64,000 nucleotides of DNA from Apostichopus japonicus (Eukaryota; Echinodermata; Holothuroidea; Aspidochirotida; Stichopodidae): contig NC_092571.1 in assembly GCF_037975245.1 (NCBI RefSeq), positions 21,501,917 to 21,565,916 of the forward strand, given 5' to 3'. Under the pieces are notes generated by a model, which saw only the letters and a program-made list of their open reading frames with translations, searched no databases and was not told where the DNA came from. Positions 1 through 9,610 of the stretch are shown one piece after another. The number at the start of each line of letters is the position of its first letter. Position 1 is the stretch's first letter. The translations under genes were made by a program, and so were the position numbers.

Positions 1-78
1 TGCCGATCTTTTACAGCAAGTGCCTACACGGGGAGCTGTAAGTATTAGTTAATCCACCTAATATCTCAGTCCATACAG

Positions 79-89
79 TGGCGCGATGG
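79..89 (+). promoter_or_regulatory. RNA polymerase III A-box-like motif (reference unit)
   Basis: TGGCGCGATGG fits the tRNA A-box pattern (about TRGCNNARYNGG) apart from G where A is usual. It recurs in nearly all units. In a subset, frequent to the right of 47 kb, it is TGGCGTGATGG, a CpG-to-TpG change. Unit 7852-8016 has GCGGGATGG. The motif is seen; promoter activity is inference. Confidence 0.65.
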
Positions 90-125
90 CTTGGCGCACT
101 GTGCGAGCTGATGATCGAGACTCTC

Positions 126-129
126 TTTT
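126..129 (+). terminator. internal T4 between A and B boxes
   Basis: CTCTCTTTTGC places a T4 run inside the tRNA-like core in every unit. If T4 ends Pol III transcription in this organism, transcripts would stop early, which argues against a productive Pol III transcript of the full core. Confidence 0.4.
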
Positions 130-137
130 GCATCCGT

Positions 138-148
138 GGTTCGAACCC
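138..148 (+). promoter_or_regulatory. RNA polymerase III B box (reference unit)
   Basis: GGTTCGAACCC matches the TFIIIC-binding B-box consensus GGTTCGANNCC. It is intact in nearly all of about 400 monomers. Changed copies I noticed lie in the units starting 16653 (GAAACCC, in the error-rich tail), 30847 (GGTTCCAACTC), 51326 and 57959 (CGAAACCCG) and 52118 (GGTTGGAAC). The B box runs into CCCGGG. Confidence 0.8.
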
Positions 149-162
149 CGGGTGATGACGTC

Positions 163-166
163 TTTT
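163..166 (+). terminator. T4 run at the unit end, possible Pol III terminator
   Basis: TTTT lies 14 bp past the B box, after TGATGACGTC, and recurs at the end of every unit. L units add a second T4 eleven bases later, at the end of GCCGATCTTTT (9-12 in the first unit). T4 is the minimal Pol III terminator in vertebrates but weak in some other lineages. Confidence 0.45.
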
Positions 167-320
167 ACAGCAAGTGCCTACACGGGGAGCTGTAAGTATT
201 AGTTAATCCACCTAACATCTCAGTCCATACAGTGGCGCGATGGCTTGGCGCACTGTGCGAGCTGATGATCGAGACTCTCTTTTGCATCCGTGGTTCGAAC
301 CCCGGGTGATGACGTCTTTT
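167..320 (+). repeat. reference short (S) monomer, 154 bp
   Basis: First complete S unit. It matches the L unit except that the 11-bp leader GCCGATCTTTT is absent, so GACGTCTTTT runs directly into ACAGCAAGTG. In L the sequence is TCTTTT-GCCGA-TCTTTT, so S differs by exactly one copy of the direct repeat plus the 5 bp between. This is the footprint of slippage or repeat-mediated deletion (or, in reverse, duplication). This unit carries the CCACCTAAC form. S and L often alternate, giving a 319-bp dimer. Confidence 0.95.
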
Positions 321-1441
321 GCCGATCTTTTACAGCAAGTGCCTACACGGGGAGCTGTAAGTATTAGTTAATCCACCTAAAATCTCAGTCCATACAGTGG
401 CGCGATGGCTTGGCGCACTGTGCGAGCTGATGATCGAGACTCTCTTTTGCATCCGTGGTTCGAACCCCGGGTGATGACGTCTTTTACAGCAAGTGCCTAC
501 ACGGGGAGCTGTAAGTATTAGTTAATCCACCTAACATCTCAGTCCATACAGTGGCGCGATGGCTTGGCGCACTGTGCGAGCTGATGATCGAGACTCTCTT
601 TTGCATCCGTGGTTCGAACCCCGGGTGATGACGTCTTTTGCCGATCTTTTACAGCAAGTGCCTACACGGGGAGCTGTAAGTATTAGTTATTCCACTTAAC
701 ATCTCAGTCCATACAGTGGCGCGATGGCTTGGCGCACTGTGCGAGCTGATGATCGAGACTCTCTTTTGCATCCGTGGTTCGAACCCCGGGTGATGACGTC
801 TTTTACAGCAAGTGCCTACACGGGGAGCTGTAAGTATTAGTTAATCCATCTAATATCTCAGTCCATACAGTGGCGCGATGGCTTGGCGCACTGTGCGAGC
901 TGATGATCGAGACTCTCTTTTGCATCCGTGGTTCGAACCCCGGGTGATGACGTCTTTTGCCGATCTTTTACAGCAAGTGCCTACACGGGGAGCTGTAAGT
1001 ATTAGTTAATCCACCTAATATCTCAGTCCATACAGTGGCGCGATGGCTTGGCGCACTGTGCGAGCTGATGATCGAGACTCTCTTTTGCATCCGTGGTTCG
1101 AACCCCGGGTGATGACGTCTTTTGCCGATCTTTTACAGCAAGTGCCTACACGGGGAGCTGTAAGTATTAGTTAATCCACCAACATCTCAGTCCATACAGT
1201 GGCGCGATGGCTTGGCGCACTGTGCGAGCTGATGATCGAGACTCTCTTTTGCATCCGTGGTTCGAACCCCGGGTGATGACGTCTTTTACAGCAAGTGCCT
1301 ACACGGGGAGCTGTAAGTATTAGTTAATCCACCTAATATCTCAGTCCATACAGTGGCGCGATGGCTTGGCGCACTGTGCGAGCTGATGATCGAGACTCTC
1401 TTTTGCATCCGTGGTTCGAACCCCGGGTGATGACGTCTTTT

Positions 1442-2397
1442 GCCGATCTTTTACAGCAAGTGCCTACACGGGGAGCTGTAAGTATTAGTTAATCTACCTA
1501 ATATCTCAGTCCATACAGTGGCGCGATGGCTTGGCGCACTGTGCGAGCTGATGATCGAGACTCTCTTTTGCATCCGTGGTTCGAACCCCGGGTGATGACG
1601 TCTTTTACAGCAAGTGCCTACACGGGGAGCTGTAAGTATTAGTTAATCCACCTAACATCTCAGTCCATACAGTGGCGCGATGGCTTGGCGCACTGTGCGA
1701 GCTGATGATCGAGACTCTCTTTTGCATCCGTGGTTCGAACCCCGGGTGATGACGTCTTTTGCCGATCTTTTACAGCAAGTGCCTACACGGGGAGCTGTAA
1801 GTATTAGTTAATCCACCTAATATCTCAGTCCATACAGTGGCGCGATGGCTTGGCGCACTGTGCGAGCTGATGATCGAGACTCTCTTTTGCATCCGTGGTT
1901 CGAACCCCGGGTGATGACGTCTTTTACAGCAAGTGCCTACACGGGGAGCTGTAAGTATTAGTTAATCCACCTAACATCTCAGTCCATACAGTGGCGCGAT
2001 GGCTTGGCACACTGTGCGAGCTGATGATCGAGACTCTCTTTTGCATCCGTGGTTCGAACCCCGGGTGATGACGTCTTTTGCCGATCTTTTACAGCAAGTG
2101 CCTACACGGGGAGCTGTAAGTATTAGTTAATCCACCAACATCTCAGTCCATACAGTGGCGCGATGGCTTGGCGCACTGTGCGAGCTGATGATCGAGACTC
2201 TCTTTTGCATCCGTGGTTCGAACCCCGGGTGATGACGTCTTTTACAGCAAGTGCCTACACGGGGAGCTGTAAGTATTAGTTAATCCACCTACTATCTCAG
2301 TCCATACAGTGGCGCGATGGCTTGGCGCACTGTGCGAGCTGATGATCGAGACTCTCTTTTGCATCCGTGGTTCGAACCCCGGGTGATGACGTCTTTT
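1442..2397 (+). repeat. HOR-A copy 2, internally deleted to six monomers (956 bp)
   Basis: Order: L CCTAAT (with CTACC), S CCTAAC, L CCTAAT, S CCTAAC (with GGCACAC), L CCACCAAC, S CCTACTATC. This equals HOR-A with monomers 3 to 6 removed (638 bp; 1594 minus 638 = 956), as expected from unequal exchange between dimers. Confidence 0.82.
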
Positions 2398-3211
2398 GCC
2401 GATCTTTTACAGCAAGTGCCTACACGGGGAGCTGTAAGTATTAGTTAATCCACCTAATATCTCAGTCCATACAGTGGCGCGATGGCTTGGCGCACTGTGC
2501 GAGCTGATGATCGAGACTCTCTTTTGCATCCGTGGTTCGAACCCCGGGTGATGACGTCTTTTGCCGATCTTTTACAGCAAGTGCCTACACGGGGAGCTGT
2601 AAGTATTAGTTAATCCACCTAATATCTCAGTCCATACAGTGGCGCGATGGCTTGGCGCACTGTGCGAGCTGATGATCGAGACTCTCTTTTGCATCCGTGG
2701 TTCGAACCCCGGGTGATGACGTCTTTTACAGCAAGTGCCTACACGGGGAGCTGTAAGTATTAGTTAATCCACCTAATATCTCAGTCCATACAGTGGCGCG
2801 ATGGCTTGGCGCACTGTGCGAGCTGATGATCGAGACTCTCTTTTGCATCCGTGGTTCGAACCCCGGGTGATGACGTCTTTTGCCGATCTTTTACAGCAAG
2901 TGCCTACACGGGGAGCTTTAAGTATTAGTTAATCCACCTAATATCTCAGTCCATACAGTGGCACGATGGCTTGGCGCACTGTGCGAGCTGATGATCGAGA
3001 CTCTCTTTTGCATCCGTGGTTCGAACCCCGGGTGATGACGTCTTTTGCCGATCTTTTACAGCAAGTGCCTACACGGGGAGCTGTAAGTATTAGTTAATCC
3101 ACCTAACATCTCAGTCCATACAGTGGCGCGATGGCTTGGCGCACTGTGCGAGCTGATGATCGAGACTCTCTTTTGCATCCGTGGTTCGAACCCCGGGTGA
3201 TGACGTCTTTT
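2398..3211 (+). repeat. five-monomer connecting block (L L S L L)
   Basis: Units: L, L, S, L (with GAGCTTTAAG and GCACGATGG), L CCTAAC. The last four match, in class and marker, the opening L S L L of blocks 6400-8016 and 9611-11062, so this looks like a truncated copy of that block. Confidence 0.75.
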
Positions 3212-4805
3212 GCCGATCTTTTACAGCAAGTGCCTACACGGGGAGCTGTAAGTATTAGTTAATCCACCTAATATCTCAGTCCATACAGTGGCGCGATGGC
3301 TTGGCGCACTGTGCGAGCTGATGATCGAGACTCTCTTTTGCATCCGTGGTTCGAACCCCGGGTGATGACGTCTTTTACAGCAAGTGCCTACACGGGGAGC
3401 TGTAAGTATTAGTTAATCCACCTAACATCTCAGTCCATACAGTGGCGCGATGGCTTGGCGCACTGTGCGAGCTGATGATCGAGACTCTCTTTTGCATCCG
3501 TGGTTCGAACCCCGGGTGATGACGTCTTTTGCCGATCTTTTACAGCAAGTGCCTACACGGGGAGCTGTAAGTATTAGTTAATCCACCTAAAATCTCAGTC
3601 CATACAGTGGCGCGATGGCTTGGCGCACTGTGCGAGCTGATGATCGAGACTCTCTTTTGCATCCGTGGTTCGAACCCCGGGTGATGACGTCTTTTACAGC
3701 AAGTGCCTACACGGGGAGCTGTAAGTATTAGTTAATCCACCTAACATCTCAGTCCATACAGTGGCGCGATGGCTTGGCGCACTGTGCGAGCTGATGATCG
3801 AGACTCTCTTTTGCATCCGTGGTTCGAACCCCGGGTGATGACGTCTTTTGCCGATCTTTCACAGCAAGTGCCTACACGGGGAGCTGTAAGTATTAGTTAT
3901 TCCACCTAACATCTCAGTCCATACAGTGGCGCGATGGCTTGGCGCACTGTGCGAGCTGATGATCGAGACTCTCTTTTGCATCCGTGGTTCGAACCCCGGG
4001 TGATGACGTCTTTTACAGCAAGTGCCTACACGGGGAGCTGTAAGTATTAGTTAATCCATCTAATATCTCAGTCCATACAGTGGCGCGATGGCTTGGCGCA
4101 CTGTGCGAGCTGATGATCGAGACTCTCTTTTGCATCCGTGGTTCGAACCCCGGGTGATGACGTCTTTTGCCGATCTTTTACAGCAAGTGCCTACACGGGG
4201 AGCTGTAAGTATTAGTTAATCCACCTAATATCTCAGTCCATACAGTGGCGCGATGGCTTGGCGCACTGTGCGAGCTGATGATCGAGACTCTCTTTTGCAT
4301 CCGTGGTTCGAACCCCGGGTGATGACGTCTTTTACAGCAAGTGCCTACACGGGGAGCTGTAAGTATTAGTTAATCCACCTAACATCTCAGTCCATACAGT
4401 GGCGCGATGGCTTGGCGCACTGTGCGAGCTGATGATCGAGACTCTCTTTTGCATCCGTGGTTCGAACCCCGGGTGATGACGTCTTTTGCCGATCTTTTAC
4501 AGCAAGTGCCTACACGGGGAGCTGTAAGTATTAGTTAATCCACCAACATCTCAGTCCATACAGTGGCGCGATGGCTTGGCGCACTGTGCGAGCTGATGAT
4601 CGAGACTCTCTTTTGCATCCGTGGTTCGAACCCCGGGTGATGACGTCTTTTACAGCAAGTGCCTACACGGGGAGCTGTAAGTATTAGTTAATCCACCTAA
4701 TATCTCAGTCCATACAGTGGCGCGATGGCTTGGCGCACTCTGCGAGCTGATGATCGAGACTCTCTTTTGCATCCGTGGTTCGAACCCCGGGTGATGACGT
4801 CTTTT
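3212..4805 (+). repeat. HOR-A copy 3, full ten monomers (1594 bp)
   Basis: Strict S/L alternation: L CCTAAT, S CCTAAC, L CCTAAA, S CCTAAC, L TTATTCC (entered by CTTTCACAGC), S CCATCT, L CCTAAT, S CCTAAC, L CCACCAAC, S CCTAAT with ACTCTGCG. Five S plus five L minus one base gives 1594. I see no difference from the next copy. Confidence 0.92.
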
Positions 4806-6399
4806 GCCGATCTTTTACAGCAAGTGCCTACACGGGGAGCTGTAAGTATTAGTTAATCCACCTAATATCTCAGTCCATACAGTGGCGCGATGGCTTGGCG
4901 CACTGTGCGAGCTGATGATCGAGACTCTCTTTTGCATCCGTGGTTCGAACCCCGGGTGATGACGTCTTTTACAGCAAGTGCCTACACGGGGAGCTGTAAG
5001 TATTAGTTAATCCACCTAACATCTCAGTCCATACAGTGGCGCGATGGCTTGGCGCACTGTGCGAGCTGATGATCGAGACTCTCTTTTGCATCCGTGGTTC
5101 GAACCCCGGGTGATGACGTCTTTTGCCGATCTTTTACAGCAAGTGCCTACACGGGGAGCTGTAAGTATTAGTTAATCCACCTAAAATCTCAGTCCATACA
5201 GTGGCGCGATGGCTTGGCGCACTGTGCGAGCTGATGATCGAGACTCTCTTTTGCATCCGTGGTTCGAACCCCGGGTGATGACGTCTTTTACAGCAAGTGC
5301 CTACACGGGGAGCTGTAAGTATTAGTTAATCCACCTAACATCTCAGTCCATACAGTGGCGCGATGGCTTGGCGCACTGTGCGAGCTGATGATCGAGACTC
5401 TCTTTTGCATCCGTGGTTCGAACCCCGGGTGATGACGTCTTTTGCCGATCTTTCACAGCAAGTGCCTACACGGGGAGCTGTAAGTATTAGTTATTCCACC
5501 TAACATCTCAGTCCATACAGTGGCGCGATGGCTTGGCGCACTGTGCGAGCTGATGATCGAGACTCTCTTTTGCATCCGTGGTTCGAACCCCGGGTGATGA
5601 CGTCTTTTACAGCAAGTGCCTACACGGGGAGCTGTAAGTATTAGTTAATCCATCTAATATCTCAGTCCATACAGTGGCGCGATGGCTTGGCGCACTGTGC
5701 GAGCTGATGATCGAGACTCTCTTTTGCATCCGTGGTTCGAACCCCGGGTGATGACGTCTTTTGCCGATCTTTTACAGCAAGTGCCTACACGGGGAGCTGT
5801 AAGTATTAGTTAATCCACCTAATATCTCAGTCCATACAGTGGCGCGATGGCTTGGCGCACTGTGCGAGCTGATGATCGAGACTCTCTTTTGCATCCGTGG
5901 TTCGAACCCCGGGTGATGACGTCTTTTACAGCAAGTGCCTACACGGGGAGCTGTAAGTATTAGTTAATCCACCTAACATCTCAGTCCATACAGTGGCGCG
6001 ATGGCTTGGCGCACTGTGCGAGCTGATGATCGAGACTCTCTTTTGCATCCGTGGTTCGAACCCCGGGTGATGACGTCTTTTGCCGATCTTTTACAGCAAG
6101 TGCCTACACGGGGAGCTGTAAGTATTAGTTAATCCACCAACATCTCAGTCCATACAGTGGCGCGATGGCTTGGCGCACTGTGCGAGCTGATGATCGAGAC
6201 TCTCTTTTGCATCCGTGGTTCGAACCCCGGGTGATGACGTCTTTTACAGCAAGTGCCTACACGGGGAGCTGTAAGTATTAGTTAATCCACCTAATATCTC
6301 AGTCCATACAGTGGCGCGATGGCTTGGCGCACTCTGCGAGCTGATGATCGAGACTCTCTTTTGCATCCGTGGTTCGAACCCCGGGTGATGACGTCTTTT
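4806..6399 (+). repeat. HOR-A copy 4, full ten monomers (1594 bp)
   Basis: Direct tandem copy of 3212-4805, including CTTTCACAGC, TTATTCC, CCATCT, CCACCAAC and ACTCTGCG. The ACTCTGCG markers are exactly 1594 bp apart. The near-identity indicates a very recent block duplication, or an assembly repeat of the same block. Confidence 0.92.
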
Positions 6400-8016
6400 G
6401 CCGATCTTTTACAGCAAGTGCCTACACGGGGAGCTGTAAGTATTAGTTAATCCACCTAATATCTCAGTCCATACAGTGGCGCGATGGCTTGGCGCACTGT
6501 GCGAGCTGATGATCGAGACTCTCTTTTGCATCCGTGGTTCGAACCCCGGGTGATGACGTCTTTTACAGCAAGTGCCTACACGGGGAGCTGTAAGTATTAG
6601 TTAATCCACCTAATATCTCAGTCCATACAGTGGCGCGATGGCTTGGCGCACTGTGCGAGCTGATGATCGAGACTCTCTTTTGCATCCGTGGTTCGAACCC
6701 CGGGTGATGACGTCTTTTGCCGATCTTTTACAGCAAGTGCCTACACGGGGAGCTGTAAGTATTAGTTAATCCACCTAATATCTCAGTCCATACAGTGGCG
6801 CGATGGCTTGGCGCACTGTGCGAGCTGATGATCGAGACTCTCTTTTGCATCCGTGGTTCGAACCCCGGGTGATGACGTCTTTTGCCGATCTTTTACAGCA
6901 AGTGCCTACACGGGGAGCTGTAAGTATTAGTTAATCCACCTAACATCTCAGTCCATACAGTGGCGCGATGGCTTGGCGCACTGTGCGAGCTGATGATCGA
7001 GACTCTCTTTTGCATCCGTGGTTCGAACCCCGGGTGATGACGTCTTTTGCCGATCTTTTACAGCAAGTGCCTACACGGGGAGCTGTAAGTATTAGTTAAT
7101 CCACCTAATATCTCAGTCCATACAGTGGCGCGATGGCTTGGCGCACTGTGCGAGCTGATGATCGAGACTCTCTTTTGCATCCGTGGTTCGAACCCCGGGT
7201 GATGACGTCTTTTACAGCAAGTGCCTACACGGGGAGCTGTAAGTATTAGTTAATCCACCTAATATCTCAGTCCATACAGTGGCGCGATGGCTTGGCGCAC
7301 TGTGCGAGCTGATGATCGAGACTCTCTTTTGCATCCGTGGTTCGAACCCCGGGTGATGACGTCTTTTGCCGATCTTTTACAGCAAGTGCCTACACGGGGA
7401 GCTGTAAGTATTAGTTAATCCACCTAATATCTCAGTCCATACAGTGGCGCGATGGCTTGGCGCACTGTGCGAGCTGATGATCGAGACTCTCTTTTGCATC
7501 CGTGGTTCGAACCCCGGGTGATGACGTCTTTTACAGCAAGTGCCTACACGGGGAGCTGTAAGTATTAGTTAATCCACCTAACATCTCAGTCCATACAGTG
7601 GCGCGATGGCTTGGCGCACTGTGCGAGCTGATGATCGAGACTCTCTTTTGCATCCGTGGTTCGAACCCCGGGTGATGACGTCTTTTGCCGATCTTTTACA
7701 GCAAGTGCCTACACGGGGAGCTGTAAGTATTAGTTAATCCACCTAACATCTCAGTCCATACAGTGGCGCGATGGCTTGGCGCACTGTGCGAGCTGATGAT
7801 CGAGACTCTCTTTTGCATCCGTGGTTCGAACCCCGGGTGATGACGTCTTTTGCCGATCTTTTACAGCAAGTGCCTACACGGGGAGCTGTAAGTATTAGTT
7901 AATCCACCTAACATCTCAGTCCATACAGTGGCGGGATGGCTTGGCGCACTGTGCGAGCTGATGATCGAGACTCTCTTTTGCATCCGTGGTTCGAACCCCG
8001 GGTGATGACGTCTTTT
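6400..8016 (+). repeat. HOR-B copy 1, ten monomers (1617 bp), L-rich
   Basis: Order: L, S, L, L CCTAAC, L, S, L, S CCTAAC, L CCTAAC, L CCTAAC with GCGGGATGG. Three S and seven L give 1617 bp. With HOR-A copy 4 it forms a 3211-bp super-repeat, repeated from 8017. Confidence 0.87.
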
Positions 8017-9610
8017 GCCGATCTTTTACAGCAAGTGCCTACACGGGGAGCTGTAAGTATTAGTTAATCCACCTAATATCTCAGTCCATACAGTGGCGCG
8101 ATGGCTTGGCGCACTGTGCGAGCTGATGATCGAGACTCTCTTTTGCATCCGTGGTTCGAACCCCGGGTGATGACGTCTTTTACAGCAAGTGCCTACACGG
8201 GGAGCTGTAAGTATTAGTTAATCCACCTAACATCTCAGTCCATACAGTGGCGCGATGGCTTGGCGCACTGTGCGAGCTGATGATCGAGACTCTCTTTTGC
8301 ATCCGTGGTTCGAACCCCGGGTGATGACGTCTTTTGCCGATCTTTTACAGCAAGTGCCTACACGGGGAGCTGTAAGTATTAGTTAATCCACCTAAAATCT
8401 CAGTCCATACAGTGGCGCGATGGCTTGGCGCACTGTGCGAGCTGATGATCGAGACTCTCTTTTGCATCCGTGGTTCGAACCCCGGGTGATGACGTCTTTT
8501 ACAGCAAGTGCCTACACGGGGAGCTGTAAGTATTAGTTAATCCACCTAACATCTCAGTCCATACAGTGGCGCGATGGCTTGGCGCACTGTGCGAGCTGAT
8601 GATCGAGACTCTCTTTTGCATCCGTGGTTCGAACCCCGGGTGATGACGTCTTTTGCCGATCTTTTACAGCAAGTGCCTACACGGGGAGCTGTAAGTATTA
8701 GTTATTCCACCTAACATCTCAGTCCATACAGTGGCGCGATGGCTTGGCGCACTGTGCGAGCTGATGATCGAGACTCTCTTTTGCATCCGTGGTTCGAACC
8801 CCGGGTGATGACGTCTTTTACAGCAAGTGCCTACACGGGGAGCTGTAAGTATTAGTTAATCCATCTAATATCTCAATCCATACAGTGGCGCGATGGCTTG
8901 GCGCACTGTGCGAGCTGATGATCGAGACTCTCTTTTGCATCCGTGGTTCGAACCCCGGGTGATGACGTCTTTTGCCGATCTTTTACAGCAAGTGCCTACA
9001 CGGGGAGCTGTAAGTATTAGTTAATCCACCTAATATCTCAGTCCATACAGTGGCGCGATGGCTTGGCGCACTGTGCGAGCTGATGATCGAGACTCTCTTT
9101 TGCATCCGTGGTTCGAACCCCGGGTGATGACGTCTTTTACAGCAAGTGCCTACACGGGGAGCTGTAAGTATTAGTTAATCCACCTAACATCTCAGTCCAT
9201 ACAGTGTCGCGATGGCTTGGCGCACTGTGCGAGCTGATGATCGAGACTCTCTTTTGCATCCGTGGTTCGAACCCCGGGTGATGACGTCTTTTGCCGATCT
9301 TTTACAGCAAGTGCCTACACGGGGAGCTGTAAGTATTAGTTAATCCACCAACATCTCAGTCCATACAGTGGCGCGATGGCTTGGCGCACTGTGCGAGCTG
9401 ATGATCGAGACTCTCTTTTGCATCCGTGGTTCGAACCCCGGGTGATGACGTCTTTTACAGCAAGTGCCTACACGGGGAGCTGTAAGTATTAGTTAATCCA
9501 CCTAATATCTCAGTCCATACAGTGGCGCGATGGCTTGGCGCACTCTGCGAGCTGATGATCGAGACTCTCTTTTGCATCCGTGGTTCGAACCCCGGGTGAT
9601 GACGTCTTTT
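8017..9610 (+). repeat. HOR-A copy 5, full ten monomers (1594 bp)
   Basis: Same ten-unit order as 3212-4805. It has private changes: CTTTTACAGC rather than CTTTCACAGC before the TTATTCC unit, CTCAATCC in the CCATCT unit and GTGTCGCG in the eighth unit. Its ACTCTGCG marker lies 3211 bp after the one in copy 4. Confidence 0.91.

Larger units (their letters stand above)
79..160 (+). pseudogene. tRNA-derived (SINE-head-like) core of the reference unit
   Basis: The core has a degraded tRNA gene layout. It starts with TG and a GCGC stem whose loop contains GG, closing with GCGC, which is a convincing D-arm. A region with no clear anticodon stem follows, then GGTTCGAACCC of the T-arm. A-box start to B-box start is 59 bp, longer than the roughly 44 bp of a simple tRNA and nearer to tRNAs with a long variable arm. 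The T-stem has only about three of five pairs. I see no continuous 7-bp acceptor stem, only gapped complementarity between GTCCATACA upstream and TGATGAC downstream. I therefore call it a tRNA-derived relic like a SINE head, not a tRNA gene, and assign no isotype. The same core recurs in essentially every monomer. Confidence 0.75.
2..166 (+). repeat. reference long (L) monomer, 165 bp
   Basis: First complete L unit. Order of parts: 11-bp L-specific leader GCCGATCTTTT (2-12); ACAGCAAGTGCCTACACGGG; GTAAGTAT (38-45) followed by an AT-rich spacer with stops in all three frames; variable stretch CCACCTAAT; CTCAGTCCATACAG; A-box-like motif (79-89); hairpin-prone CGCACTGTGCG; GAGACTCTCTTTTGC with an internal T4; B box (138-148) running into CCCGGG; TGATGACGTCTTTT end. 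L units are 165 bp almost throughout. The CCACCAAC form is 164 bp. Confidence 0.95.
2..1441 (+). repeat. HOR-A copy 1, shortened to nine monomers (1440 bp)
   Basis: Unit order by class and marker: L CCTAAT, S CCTAAC, L CCTAAA, S CCTAAC, L TTATTCC, S CCATCT, L CCTAAT, L CCACCAAC, S CCTAAT. It matches the ten-monomer HOR at 3212-4805 with the S CCTAAC unit before CCACCAAC missing (1594 minus 154 = 1440). The TTATTCC unit has its own CCACTTAAC, and the last unit lacks the ACTCTGCG marker, so this is a diverged copy. Confidence 0.88.

Noticed and set aside
140-152. CENP-B box (TTCG and CGGG halves in TTCGAACCCCGGG)
   Set aside because: The halves are 5 bp apart instead of 7 and the central A is missing. 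The motif is explained by the B box running into CCCGGG.
79-160. Functional tRNA genes, one per monomer
   Set aside because: There is no continuous acceptor stem, no clear anticodon arm, a weak T-stem and a T4 inside the core. A relic or SINE-like core fits better than hundreds of tRNA genes.
156-163. CRE-like site TGACGTCT as a Pol II promoter element
   Set aside because: It is one base off the palindromic CRE, present in every repeat, and no TATA-like element or gene lies near it. No support beyond the short match.
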